Source: Bryum argenteum (Eukaryota; Streptophyta; Bryopsida; Bryales; Bryaceae). From it: a DNA stretch of 64,000 nucleotides. This document shows, piece by piece, positions 10,932 to 24,400 of this stretch. A program made the position numbers and the translations under genes. Below the pieces are notes generated by a model that was not told the DNA's origin, made no database searches, and worked only from the letters and a program-made list of their open reading frames with translations. How positions within the stretch are numbered: the stretch's first letter is position 1; the number at the start of each line of letters is the position of its first letter. Location: the NCBI GenBank assembly GCA_037043015.1, contig CM073321.1, positions 129,001 through 193,000 of the forward strand. Direction: 5' to 3'.

Positions 10932-12220
10932 AGCTGCCACAGACTTGGGTTCCTCTGTATTCTCAGAGGACGGATCAAGCACAGTATGTGACCAGAATAC
11001 GTGTAGACGTCTTCTAGCCGGATTCGGAGCTCTTGGAGTCTGTCATTGTAGTAAGGGTGATAGGGTACCCAGGACGGCCTGCGTGACTTGCTAGTTCGGA
11101 CGGATAGGACGGATTAGTTGGGAGGACGTAATGTGTGCCTTAGTGTGTGTGTGTGTGAGTAGAGTCTAAGTGTGGAAGTTTCCGCCACAGTAAACATAAG
11201 GGAAAGAGTCTTTGTGCATCCCCTCTTGCAAAGGGATACCCTTGCCCTGCAAGGCTAAAACATCAGTTGGGACTAGAAAAGTTTGTGGGTTCGGTTGTTT
11301 TAGCACTACTTGTCTTGGTCACTTCACAGAATCCCTGGAACGATACACGAGTCACTTGAACACGGGTTTTACACCAATAAACGTGTAAGGGAAGATAAAG
11401 TGAATACATGGCATCCGACATCCGCCCTACTCTAATCCAACATACAAGACAGGAAACAAGAAGACGAGTACAACAAGGAGGTGGGGGAGAAACGTACTTG
11501 AAAAGTTGATTTAGGGAAGAAAGATGCACAAAAAGACCTAGAAGGAGCCGAACTCCGTTCGCTAAGTAGTGAGTCCTCCTCGGACATACCCAAAAGAGGA
11601 CAAAGCCAAGAATCTTGGATTACCTAAAAATATGTCTCTGTCAAAACTGCCCTGTCATCCTCCTACTTGCATTAAAGCCTATCTCCCATGTTTAAGTTCC
11701 TACTTCTACCGTCTAGTATTACCTACTAGAAGTTACTGTTAAGGGGTCTTTTCCAATAACAACCCTCAACAGGTTTCATTAAGAGACTTGACTAGACAAT
11801 TGCAACAAGTTGAGTCGAATGTTGATTTAGTCAAGCTATCGAGACAAGAACCGTTTCCCTAAATACCTAGAATTGCATAAAAAGCAAAACCCTAGTCGAC
11901 TTTTAGGGGAGAAGACAGGTGGAGTTCTACTACTATCGAGTGTATTATCTACTCCTAACCTCCTACAAATGCAATAATTGAAATTGACGTGAGGCACCAC
12001 ATACAAGACAAAGTCGACTACACATACAAACACAAAACAAGAGGCGGTTGCGTGAGAGAAAGGAGAAGAACATAGTACAAAATAAATAGCAACCCCTCTC
12101 CACTCAAAAAGCGGAGTACATATAGGTCCAAGTCTAACACCGTGTCAGACCTCGTCTGTCCAATCTGGTCGGGTCGAGTTGCAATGTCCGCTGACTAGTC
12201 AGCTGCCTAGGTTGGGTATG
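10932..12220. other. No gene seen; degenerate repeat-like sequence
   Basis: Only short chance ORFs occur. A short GT run lies near 11140-11155. Nothing could be assigned to a family. Confidence 0.4.
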
Positions 12221-13708
12221 TGTCGCGACCCTAATTACTCCAACACATTTTTTTTCTTAGAGAGCCTTACTTGGTAGCGGAATCCCGGCTCACTTAGTTG
12301 GTAGCAACCGGCCACGACTTTGCTAACACTTGCATGTGCCCCACACACACAATGTTAGCACCATTCTAAGTCAAGGTGTCCAACCCACCTTGACTCCATA
12401 ACTCATTATCCGGTACTCATTACCCGGAACTCTCACCAACACATGGGCATGCCACTTGGTGGCACGGGGCGGCCTTACACAAATGTCCAAGCTCCCAAGG
12501 GTGCTACTAATCACCCCCGGAGCTAACCGCCCTTATCCATTGTCCAACTTCCCACTAGTCCCCCTTCCACTCTTGTCTCTCACTTCATTTGGGACATTAC
12601 CGGAAATCCTCCCGGAAACCGGCACTAGTTTTCCCGGGGACTAGTTTGGAGCGGGACTCTTTCCAACCCAATGTTGCGGGATGCTCAAGAGCATCCCGCA
12701 ATGCCCAAGGTGTGGAAGTGAGGCTTCATTTCCATGCCTCACCCTTTTGAGCCATTCCCGGTTACTCCCGGGAACCGGCACTACTTATCACGGGGACTAA
12801 CTTGGAGAGGGACACTTCCCAACCCCATGTTTAGAGAGGCTCCAAAGCACTCTCTACTTTCCACAAGGTGCGGGAGTGAGGCCCCATCCCAAGCCTCACC
12901 CCTTGGAGCCACCCCGGCTCCTCAAGGCACCATGTGCAAGTGAGGAGGGAGACCACCCCTCCTCATAGTACTCTCTGGAGCCTTCGGTAGGCCCCCCCCC
13001 CTCTTGTGTTGAGGGGCCTTCCGTGACACACTTTTGTTTTGGAAGACCACCCGTTTTTGCCTTAGCCTCAAAAACGGGCCGTATCTTCTCGGGCTAACTT
13101 GTAGCTCAGTTATCCAAATGGGACGTGCGAGCCCATTTTCGACATCTACTCTTTGAGTAGATGTCGATGGACTCCTCATTTGTCCCAATCGGAGCTTCCA
13201 TGTGGGAGCTATGCTCCTCTGAACATTCGGGAGTCCCGGGAGGCAGCAGTCCTGGAGTCCCGAAGTCCCGATGCTTTGGAGAGCCATATCTCCCAAAGCA
13301 TTGTTTTGCTCCTCACGAGCCTTAGCATTTTGGAAAGCTCATGTCCAGAGCTTTCCAAAGACATGCAACATGCCGCCATCCATGAAGGACGACATTTTGA
13401 GTCCCGAAAGGCAACACTCCCGAGTCCCGGAGTGTCCCGGAACGCGCTCCAACTTTGGAGAGTCATATCTCATGACTCACAACTCCAAATCGCGCGTTCT
13501 TTGGACCCATGGGTGCGTGCTCAAACAAGGTTTCCAACCATGTAAGACACGCCACCAAGTTCGTCCTGAACACGACGCCATTGCGTACTGTTTGCTCGGG
13601 ACTCCCCTTGGTCACTTCACCTTGTCTCTTGCCAAGCCCGAGGCGTCACTCCCGGGGTCCTCTTGGCTCACCACGGTGTTCGGGCATCCTTTGGAAAGGG
13701 ATGTGACA
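12221..13708 (+). mobile_element. Solo LTR, family B, copy 1
   Basis: The 1488-bp segment begins TGTCGCGACCC and ends GGGATGTGACA and is flanked by the perfect TSD GTATG (12216-12220 and 13709-13713). It contains a diverged internal tandem duplication of about 165 bp (roughly 12590-12755 and 12755-12925). Its right half (from about 13045) is clearly homologous and collinear with 17358-18024. No coding domain is present. Strand is nominal, as no internal region survives to orient it. Confidence 0.88.
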
Positions 13709-13713
13709 GTATG

Positions 13714-14246
13714 TATAGAGTTGACTATCTCTCAAACTCTCTAACGGATATCAACCGTATATCAACCAAATCCACTATCGACTAGATGTTGACTAGCGAA
13801 ACTTAGCCCTCCCTCTGAGCCAAATACACCCCTGTACACAAAAACTAAGGTCCGTCGCGGTAGACCCGAGCGACTACTGGCCACGCGATTGGGCGGTTCG
13901 GAAAAATTGACTAGTGGACCGTTAATGGAGGAGAATCGGAACTGCAGGGTTGTCGTTCGGTCAAGAATGACAACGGTGGTGCCTTCAGTTTCCCCGTGGA
14001 AGGTGTCGATGATCTTGGGTCTCGACGAATTAGTCGTTTCCTGCCAAGGAAAGTCGACCAGTGTCGAATAAAGTATCGGGGAAGTCGACCGCGGGCAAGG
14101 TTCCTTTTCATCAGACAGCAGGGTGACGTGGTGGCGAGCTAGAGGTGAATGTGCACTAGAGGTTGTGCCAAAGCTTTTGGGTCAGAATTAATCCCAAGGC
14201 ACTGGGTAACTCGATCATGATGGGCGAGTAGGGACCTCGTGTCTTT
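13714..14246. other. No gene seen
   Basis: Short interrupted frames only. This probably belongs to the downstream part of the minus-strand gag-like relic to its right. Confidence 0.3.
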
Positions 14247-15227
14247 CTATCGAAGTGTTGTGATCTTAAAGGACGGAAAGTCGTCATGCAGCTCCAACAC
14301 GTCCTCGACAGTCGGGTAGGCGTCTTTCGGGTTGGAGTAGCAAGGAGGATCGGGCGATAGTGGAAAGAAATGCCTTGTCGAAAGCAGGGAAAGGGGACCG
14401 TTGTAGGTCAATGTTACAGTGGTCGATGCGGCGATAAGGGGCTGGCTGGTCGTCGTAGGTGGTGCACACGTCGTCTGTGAAGAAGGAGCCATCGTTGTAG
14501 CCGAGTCGGCCGCCGATGAGCTCCCCGTCGCTGCCGAGCCAATTGCGCCTACTGCATCACTTGCCCCACCTGCGCTGCTGGAGGCAGCTGAGCATGGATT
14601 GCATCCGAGCCGACTGTACCGGCTGGTCCGCCAACACCCCTCACTCCGCGAGCACCGACATCGCCGCCCAATCCTCCAGTGCCGCCAGCTCCTCCGCGTC
14701 CGCCTAGGCGGCTAGATCGACGCGTCGTGTCGGGTCCTCCAGTGTCAGGATCGTCAGCGTCGTCCTTGGCTTTGGTCTTCTTTGGTGTAGTCCTTTGGAA
14801 CGTGGGCTTGGCCTCGTGACTATTATTGGAGTCGTCCACGTATTTGTCATCGCTGGTTGGCCTCTTCCGGAGGTGGTAAGGTCGTCCTCGAGGTTGGCCT
14901 CCTCCTCCTTAAGCTCGGAAATCACCATGTTGTGCTCCGATTGCAAGATGTCCAGTTGCTTCTGGTAGCGGAGCATCTGACCTCCGTTTTGTTGAAGTTG
15001 TGCCTTCACGTCCTCGATGCTGTTGGGCTGCCTATCGGTTCTTAAACTTCCTTTGGAAAAGTTTGTTGGGTTGTGTGAGGCGCGTTGCTACGGTGCTCGG
15101 TAGGTCAAATTGCTCCTTCATCATTTGAGCAAGTCGGGCATGTGCTTGCTAGATGGCGCCCTTCTCGTCAGTGATATGTTGTCTGGCAATGTCGGCTTCC
15201 GCCTTGAAGAAAAAGAGTTGGGAGTAA
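14247..15227 (-). pseudogene. Coiled-coil gag-like retroelement relic
   Basis: On the minus strand, reading from 15240 downwards, a charged coiled-coil segment is visible (DIARQHITDEKGAI-stop-QAHARL, then QKQLDILQSEHNMVISELKE and EEEANLEDDL). A basic and Gly/Arg-rich linker follows (TTRRSSRLGGRGGAGG), then a Ser/Thr/Pro-rich tail. Frameshifts and TAG stops break it. Composition resembles the ORFs at 2.9-4.4 kb and 46.4-48.3 kb, so a shared retroelement family is likely. It directly follows the end of the gypsy RNase H remnant, possibly as a junction between two elements. Confidence 0.4.
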
Positions 15228-17357
15228 TTAGGGCCGCAACACATTCGTTGGCCGATTGATTTGAGTGTCATCCAATTTCTTGCTCTTAAATGCAATTGGC
15301 CTTCTTTCTTGCACGAGTACTACCCCGATGGCAAAGTCACTTGCATCAGTATGCACCTCGAAAGGCTTCTCCAACTCGGGGAACTTCAATACCGGCGGGG
15401 AGGAGAGCTTCTCCTTGAGTTCTTGAAAGGCTTGCTCACATGACTCGGTCCACTCCAAGGTCAAGTTCTTCTTAAGCAAATCGGATATGCGCTTAACAAT
15501 CTTGGAGAAGTTCTTTATGAACCTCCTATAATAATTAGACAACCCAAGAAATGACCTCAGTCCCTAAGTTTTTGAAGCACAATTGCAAGGTGTTGTGCAT
15601 GCTCTTCTGCGGAACACCAATATGTCATCAATGTAGACAATGACAAACACATCGATCTCTTGATGGAACACAGTATTCATAAGGGTTGTGAATATTTATG
15701 GGGCATTGAACAACCCAAAAGGCATCACCAAAAACTCATAGAACCCATACCTAGTCCTACAAGCGGTTTTCTCCACATCCACAACTGCAATCTAGATTTG
15801 GTAATATTCCAACTTCAAGTCGATCCGGCTGAAATACTTGGCCCCCGCCAGCCGGTCAAAGAGATCATCAATTCGAGGCAAAGGGTAGTTGTTTTTGATG
15901 GTGATCTTATTGAGCGCCCGATAATCTACGCACATGCGGAGTTTCCCTCCTTTCTTGTCCACAAACAAGACCGGTGCTCCATAAGGTGACTTGCTTTGGC
16001 GGATATATCCCTTTGCCAAAAGCTCATTGAGTTGTTTCTTCGACTCTACCAACTCCCTTTGGTTCATCCGGTAAGGTGCCTTGGATGGCGGTGCCGCTCT
16101 CGGCACCAACTCGATCTTGTGATCAACCTCTTTTCGTGGCGGTAACTCACCCGGTAACTCCTCCGTGAGAACATCACCAAAGCCTTGGATTACCTCCCGA
16201 ATACACTTGGGAGGTGTGGAGTTAGAAGTGGGCTTATTCCCTTCAACTCCCAAATCGGCCCTTAGCATTATCAAGAACCGGGTTTTCTCTAACTCCTCCA
16301 AGTTCACTAAGTTGATCCTACTCCCTAACATGTTGGGCGCCTTGGTAAACTCCAACTCAATCTCCTTGCCTTCGGGGTTGGCGATCACACTCAATGGACG
16401 CCTCCTTATATCCACCCCAAAGGTATCAAAGAAAGCATTACCCAAGATGAGATCAATCCCGTTCATCTCACAAACCGTGAAGTTTTCCACAAACGTGAAG
16501 TTTTGACACTTCACTGCTACTCTCGTAGCTACAAGGCATGTTTGGTGTAGCTTGTCTTTTGCAAAACTCACTTGGATGGGCTTGCTTGCCTTACTCAAAT
16601 GCAAGCCCATCCTCTTTGCAGCTTCTGGACTTATGAACGAGTGGGTTGCTCCTGTATTCAACAGAAAGCAACTGTCACTATTGCCAACAATTCCTTTTAG
16701 GAACAACAAGCCAGCACCTAACTTGGAGCAACTTGCTCTTACAATGGAACCCCCTTCCAATAGGTGACTTCTAACAAGGTTTCACCTACTCTCCAAACTC
16801 AACTTTGGTTTGGAGCAATCCCTTGCCATGTGGCCCTTTTCACCACAATTGTAACAAGTTATGTGACTTGTCTCCTTCTTGGACTTGTCCCCACTTTTGG
16901 TTTTGTCCTTGGAAAACTTGTCCTTCCCATCCTTGGAAGGCCCACTCTTACCGCCCTTATGTTTTTGTCAACCATGTTTCTTGTGTTGGCGCTTTGACTG
17001 CGATTTGCCTTCCTCTCCGGTGGAAGTCATTTCTTGAGAGGTCTTCCAGTGACCTTCATTATCACCAATTCTTTTTGCCAACTTGAGCAACTCGGCACAA
17101 GTCTCTGGCAGTTTTGGCATCATGAATAATGCCCGCTCCGCCCAACCTTGGAGTTTATTGAAGAAAATTACCTTCTTGGCCAGTTCATCCAACTTCGGGA
17201 GCACATTGAAATGTGCATTGAAATCCCTCACATAGGCATGAAGGGTGACCGTTTGCTTCAATCGCACAAGGGCCATGCCATCCCAAATGTCTTGGTACTC
17301 GAGGGTGAAGCGCTCACTTAGGATCTCCTTGAAACCGGTCCAAGTTAGATTGCTCAC
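15228..17357 (-). pseudogene. Ty3/gypsy gag-pol relic (gag, CCHC, protease, RT, part of RNase H)
   Basis: Minus-strand order is complete for the first half of an element. Gag: LTWTGFKEILSERF...LEYQDIWDGMALVRLKQ (about 17357-16970). Zinc knuckle: CYNCGEKGHMARDC (about 16860-16817). Protease: [13 protein letters not shown], where the catalytic Asp is Asn (AAT at 16656-16658). Reverse transcriptase: [39 protein letters not shown] and YIDDILVF (about 15624-15640). A deletion of roughly 40 codons follows, then [17 protein letters not shown] and an RNase H start ([17 protein letters not shown]). Integrase is missing. The N-terminal part of gag continues at 18030-18180 on the far side of the family-B LTR insertion. 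Stops include TAG and TAA at former Gln positions. Confidence 0.9.
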
Positions 17358-18024
17358 TACTCCCGCATTTTCATCCCGGTCTCAAAAACGGGTCATAACT
17401 TCCCCTCGGGCTAGCTCCTAGCTCAGGTATCCAAATGGGATGTGCGAGCCCATTTTTGACATCTACTCTTTGAGTAGCTATCAATGGACTACTTACTCGC
17501 CCCATTCAAAGCTGTCCCAATGGAGATATGCCCCTCTAAACATTCGGTGTCTCGGGAGGCAACATTTCGGAGTCCCGAAGTCCTGACCACTTTGAGGAGC
17601 CATATCTCCTAGAATATTGCTTTGCTCATCATGAGCCTTAGCATCGTAGAAAGCCCTCGTGATTAGCTTTGCAGCGATAAGCAACATGCGGCCTTTGACG
17701 AAGGTCGACACATTGAGTCGCGGGAGGCAACACTCCCGAGTCCCTAAGTGTCCCGGAACGCGCTCTAACTATGGGGAGCCATATCTCATGACTCACAACA
17801 CAAAATCCTGCGTTCTTTGAACCATTGGGTGCGTGCTTGAACAAGGTTTTGAACCAATTAAGGCACCCTACCAAGTTTGTCCCGAGCACGACGCCATTGA
17901 GTGTTGTTTGCTCGTGACTCCCCTTGGTCACCTCACCTTGTCTCTTGCCAAGCCCGAGACGTCGCTCACAGGGTCCCCTTGGCCTACAATGGTGTTCGGA
18001 CATCCTTATGAAAGGGATGTGACA
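17358..18024 (+). mobile_element. Family-B LTR, copy 2 (shortened), inserted in gypsy gag
   Basis: The 667-bp segment ends GGGATGTGACA like copy 1 and is collinear with 13045-13708. It is flanked by CTCAC on both sides (17353-17357 and 18025-18029). Its left end is TACTCCCGC instead of TGTCGCGACC and about 800 bp of the copy-1 left half are absent, so it has an internal or terminal deletion. The flanks are gag on both sides, so the insertion is younger than the gypsy element. Confidence 0.75.
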
Positions 18025-18180
18025 CTCACTACCACCAAAGAGCGTTGATGCCCTCATCGACAATCTCTCTTGTCGGCAGTACCAAGTTCCTGAGGTAGCC
18101 TCCTCCTTGGCACTTGCACTCCGCAGACTGGACAACGCATGTCCGGGTATCAACCTCTACTCCGGATAATCGTAATTCCA

Positions 18181-20099
18181 GTTAACTCTTACAAACCCCT
18201 AGCTAATTTGTTGCGCAACCATTTTCTAAAGAGGGCTTATACTTCTCATTTTGATCCTAGGGCGCTTTATTCTCACACGCGGAATTAGCATCTTACACAA
18301 AATGCTATCTAAAACTGAAGTTCCGATAAAAGGGAGTTTGATATTGAATATTTATATGTAAAGTTAGAATGATTTGAAGTGGTAAGTCATGAAAAATAGA
18401 AGCCATATGATGCTAAGCGAGATTGTGGATGTTTTATGGACAAATAGCAAAAGAGGTTTTGTAGAAAAATAGAATGAAGGAGAATAAACCACCATGAGGA
18501 CAAATACCAAAGTTTAGACAAACCAAGAAAGCAGAAAAACATGACATTTATCCTAGCGTTGGATGCCAAATGGATACAATTAAGAATTTAAGAATATACT
18601 CAATATTCCTTAGTACTAATTGTCTAAACTCTAAGATTCTAAATGTAGGAAACTTAGTTAAGAATGATTCTTGCTCATAAATAAATTCATCATCAATTAA
18701 AATATATAATTGAATAGACTTGAAAAAAACGATTAAAAGTCCAAAGAGACAAAATAAAAATGAAAAATAGATAGAGTAATTTTATTTTATACCTTGGTCA
18801 ACTTGACTAATCATGTTTAGTACACTAACGGTTACGGCATCATGCGCCGCCATTGACTACCATCATCATTCCTTGAGATTGCGTCCAATTACAACTGTTT
18901 CTTCTAGCCCTTACTCTTTCTTTGAGCCCAGAGTGTTCTTACAGCCCTCACTGCTTGATACAATTTGTCTTCTTTATGTTGTTGTTTTTGTGAATTACAC
19001 ATTCAGCTAGAGAATTGTCAACTTGTCAAGTGGAAAATCGTTATCACTTAGCAAGAGGTTTTCAAGGTAAGCCAAAGGTTGAGTCGACTGGAGCACGAAG
19101 TCACGTCCGTTAGAGTAAAAGGAACAACAAGGTTTCTCGGACATTTGTTGCATCTGAGTGACGAAGGAGAAGTGGCAAGCAAAGGTACATGTTCTCAAGA
19201 AAAAAGTGAATCAGTAAAATTAAAGTTTTGGAAGGCTGGAAGTTGAGATAGGTGTGTATGTAATAATAAAGAACAAAGAGCGATGTAACCAGGTCAATGA
19301 GAAGTAGGTTATAGAAATGCGTCATACGGTGTAAAATTTAGTGTTGAGTGCTCGTGTCGAATAAACCATGCTATAGTATTCAGGTCGAATAGACCTAACA
19401 ATAAGATGAAACATCTCGAACTTGTGTTTAATGGAAAAGAAATTGCTGGCATGTGGTGTTGAGGGGAATTTAGAGGTGTGAGCGGTGAGCGTAGAGCGTA
19501 GAGCGGTGAGGTCCAAGATGGTATGGGTAGATATGAACATTTAAAAATTTTTCAATGAGAGATAGGGACCCTATGACCATTGATTTAAGCGTCTTGAAAA
19601 TTTTTAAGGATTACTTTAGTCCAATTAAGTACCCCAAATCCGTGGATTTAGATCCTATTTCCATGTGAATGTGATCATGGCGTCATTTAATAACTCATTG
19701 AGGAGGGGATCCTATCACCATACTTTATTGTCGACCATAAATTAGCGCAGACGTCATTATTTTCAATCATATGAAATTGGAGGTCACTATTGTCTCCCAA
19801 TATGATTTAATTTTTTTACACACTTTAATTTAGATGATGGGAGCGAGATTATATTTTCTTCAATGACATTTAATTTGGAGTAGTAAATATTACATTAGAA
19901 TTAGAGCTAACGTCATCATTTTCCATTACAGTGTATTGACTTTTGTGAAGCACTTAGTGTATGTTAAGATATCAACGATAATTATGATAAGTAACAATTC
20001 AAAATCAAATTGAAGAACATATAGATAAATAGTAGATTATGGCAACCACAAATACATGGCGTTACCAAGTCAAGTACCTATCAGAAAACAAAGCACATA
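18181..20099. other. AT-rich sequence without a recognised gene
   Basis: Composition shifts to AT-rich with short A and T runs. The minus-strand frames between 19000 and 19540 are short and have no recognisable domain. No terminal repeats were seen. Confidence 0.4.
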
Positions 20100-21490
20100 C
20101 TACGCCGAAGGTGTAGCACCATTGAAGTGAAGGTCACACTCATCAGCCTCAAAGTCTATGAACTTAAGCACACTATTGTTAAAACGTGGACGTGTAGTGT
20201 CAAACAAAATGGGAGATGGAGCTTGAGCAAACTCTTGAGCAAAACGCTCGGCGTAGGAGGTAGGGTGAAGGTTGATGGAGGGCTATTGTAGAGATGAGCG
20301 TTGCGTGTCAATCACTCTTTCAGACCTGCGATGCTATAAGTACAAAGAAAGTCAGTACAATATATTTATAAGAGCGGAAACCAAAATTGAGAAAGAAAAT
20401 AGACGAGGATACTACGCACCAATGAACTTTCGTGGCTTCTTCACTTGCGGTTTGTCAGAGTTATAATCTGCGGGTGGGGCCGATTCTCCATTTCCTCTAT
20501 CACCGGGAAGAACATTTTTGTAATCCGCTAGTACACCATCAAAAATTTCTTTGTCAGGTTCCATAGCGATGAGGTGTCGGTTTGAGCGCGCGCAAGCAAT
20601 TACAGATGCACCTAAAAATTTAGAAGCCCATTTGGAAATGCAAATTGTATAAACGAATTTTAAAGTAGCCGTTACGGAAACATTACCTATACTTGCAATC
20701 CAATCGAAGACGATACCCCCATCGTTCGTGAGACAATCCACGAAACATTGAATGGAGGAGGCGTCCTTCTCTTGTGAGCCTCAACACGGCGTACCGTTCG
20801 GACGATAATGCAATGTCTCTTTGTCTGCAAAGTTACAGACGTGGTCTTCCTCATTGGCATGATTGCCACACCCGCGTATGCGTGTGCCACTTGCCAAGTT
20901 TGGAACTTCGGAAAAAACTCCTTACGAACATAAACTTTGATATTGAAGCAGTGAGTCTGCAAAACACAAGTATAGATATATTAATATACAAGCATAGAAG
21001 ACATTCATCATGAAATGTGAAATTGGAAACTACAAATTGCCCCGTACCTCTTTCTGGTGCGGTAGCGTAGAGGCTATAGGCAAGGGATTATATCCCCACC
21101 AGTCTCGAACAACACAAAAATTATATGTTGCAGACTCAGAATCGAGAGTACGCTCCTTGGGATGCATCACAAGAATTGCTCCAACGTGTGTCAAATGTTA
21201 TGCGGCGAAGAAGAAGAGGTTCCCAAATTTCTCTTCGTCACGCTTGTTTCAGGATGGAATTTCCGTTGGAGACACACCAGGCACAGACAAGTTCTCTAGA
21301 GCGTCTGCAAAAATAAGATCAATCCCAGAATGCTTGGGATTATATTCCATCGCCGTACACAGGTACTTCCGATCTTTTCCAATTTGAGATACACGTGAAT
21401 AAATAGATATTGGATAATAAATTCACATCTACAAAATGTAAGTAAGGAAATTATAAATGAGAATTGTACGAAATAGTACCTTGTTGATAT

Positions 21491-24400
21491 CACTATAAGA
21501 AACCTGCGTTTTTAGTGATGTTGTAAATGATGTCTATAAAGACAACGTAGACATTAATTCGGATGTCTTATAGACGATAAGACATCCTAGACAGCTCAGA
21601 TGTCTATGCAGATATCTAAATAGACAGGAAGATGTCTTAAAGATCGAAGATGTCTTAAGGTAATTTTGGAAGGGTAAAAAGTGTGCCACGTAGGTGCCAC
21701 GTAGATGACACATCAGCTTGAATTCAACGGGCAGTGCCACATGGGGATGAAATTCATCATGATGTGGAATTTTACATGGTCGCACGAAAGATGACATGGC
21801 GGCGCCAGAATCCTACGTGGACCCGGGAAAATCCAACGTGGCACGTGGAAAAATCCAACATGGCACGTGGGAAAAGTTGACGTGGACGCGGAAAAATGAC
21901 GTGGCATGCCACGTCAGCATATTTTGGAGGTTTTATGCTTCTATCATGATAGTTTTGGACATCAGTTAAGACGACTTAAATGTCTTGCAAAACATTTTAA
22001 ATGTCTTACAAGATATCTTAAGAGACATTTTGTATGTCTTATAAGATGTCTCCAGTGTGTAGAATGATGTTTAGGTTGATGTCCTTCTAAAATTTGTGAT
22101 GTTTGCTCGGATGTTTGTAGCGACATCCCGTAGGACATCGATGTAAACGTTTTGTGTTAAACATAATGTTTGCAACAATGTTACTATTGATGTTTTCTGA
22201 GCATATTAAAAAAACATCTATGATGACATTTTTAGATATTTATACTGTAGTTAGATTCGTAATCCACAGACGTCTCACATAACATAAACTGTAAACACTG
22301 TCACGTCAAAAAGTTTGAGTCAAACATATATTGCTTAGGTCATTAAAACCTCAGATAACACAAAACTAGACTATTAACTAATACGTCAACAACTACGATA
22401 TACTACGCACCCACAATTTGAACTCCGGAAGCCCCTCCACTACCATCGCTTGCTGTCGATACATGTATGGTCATGTGCATGTCCCGCCGCTACACATGTT
22501 CAATAAGCCAATATCAGCTGCATTTAAAGAAGGGTTTGTAAATGTAAAAAAATTCTGATTTAATTCCATTTAATTGCACTACCTAGGTTGAGATGGTTTA
22601 CTTCCTAACCTCAAGATATCAACACAATTAGACATTCTTGCAAACATCTGCTTAGACATTTCTTCAGATATCCTTCTAGACATCATTAAAAACAACGTTA
22701 TAGACATCTATGCATACATCTGTTTCACTCCCTACAAGCACGTATGTCGCTTCATTTTTTCTTCGCGGCCTCACATCGTATTTCGCTGCCCCACCCTCAT
22801 GTCCCACCCTCCAAAACAGAAATTCCATCAACACAATTAGACATCTTCATAGACATGTTGTAAGACATCTTGCAGACATCATTATAGACATCTTCTACAA
22901 CAAATCAAATACTACAAGTACTATGGTTTCTTCCACAACAAATCAAATACTACAAGTGCTAGGGTTTCTTGTACATGATGCTTTTGAAATCCAGTTCCTC
23001 TTAAGTAGCAAATCTTAGCCACATGAAGAAGGAAACCACTACTCTTGAGAGCTACTAGATTTCTACAACTACTATTCTCTTACTGTAGTTAACAATCATT
23101 CTAAAATTGAACAGAAACAATTTTGAAATCCTCTATACTTTAAACACTAACTCTTTGGAAAAACTAAGGCAAAATTGAGCTTTGTAATTTCATTTAAAGG
23201 TCTCATGACCTAACTATGGCGGCGGCAACAAACCCTAACCACATGAAGAAGCAAACCTTAGCCTCTACACTCTAAACACTAACTCCTTGAAAAAATGAAG
23301 GCACAAATGAGCTTTATGTGGCCTCTAATTCTACTTAAAGGTCTCATGACCTAACTATGGCGGCGGCAGCAAACCCTAGCCGCCTCTGTTCATCCACTGA
23401 AGTCGATGAAAATCATCCCTGTAGATGATTATGGATGATGTCGTAGATATCATCTTCGACATCTTCATAGACATCATGTTAAACATTTTCATGAACGTCA
23501 TCTTAGACATCCCTGCAGATATTATCAAAGACATCTGATGACATCTTCAGAGTTTCAACTACAACACGTTAATCATAAAAGGTTTTTTGTTTTCTTCCAC
23601 AACAAATCAAATACCAAATGCTTTAAAGTTCTTTCCACAACAAAGCACGTATTGTAAAACATAGAGTTTCTTCCACAACAAAGCACGTATTGTAAGACAT
23701 AGAGTTTCTTCCAAAACAAATCAAATAATCTTTATTAATAGAAAAGTGTGGAATCACAATTATGAGACTATTTATAGTCTCCCATGGTGATAGGCTCTCC
23801 TTCCAACTCTTACCTACCTTTTATTTCTGCCCTAACTAACTTTCCAACTAACTTTCCTAATACTAATTCTATTCTAGAATTGACTCCTAAACTATATTAA
23901 ATAGCTACTTTCATAAATTCATATCTCTTGTAAATTTGCTTCAATTTGTATAATATTGGTAGTTGATGATAGAGTAATGTATAAACTTGCCATTGGACTA
24001 TAATAATCTAATCTATAAGTAATCAATAATATTAAGTTCCTTCTTGAAGTAAGCCAAAAAATACTGTTTATTGTTTTTATTTTCTTTTTATATTTTTTTT
24101 AAGTATTCGAGGATTAAGGGTTATCAGAGACAGAGCCTAATCAGAGACCCGCGCCAATGGAGGACAAGCAGTAAGAGAAGAAGTTGACATTATTCTTAAG
24201 AGACCCTTAAGTACTGCCGCTTTTTGGTAAATGACGTCTAGGAGGATGTCGTGCAAAACATCTTCATAGACATCCCAATAGATGTCTACGCGGACATTCA
24301 TGCCTGACCGTAGTTATGGTAAGTTGGACATCGTGTTAGACATCCAACTAGATGTTGCATGACTTGTCAACTGGTCCGACGTGGAGATTTTGTTGCCATG

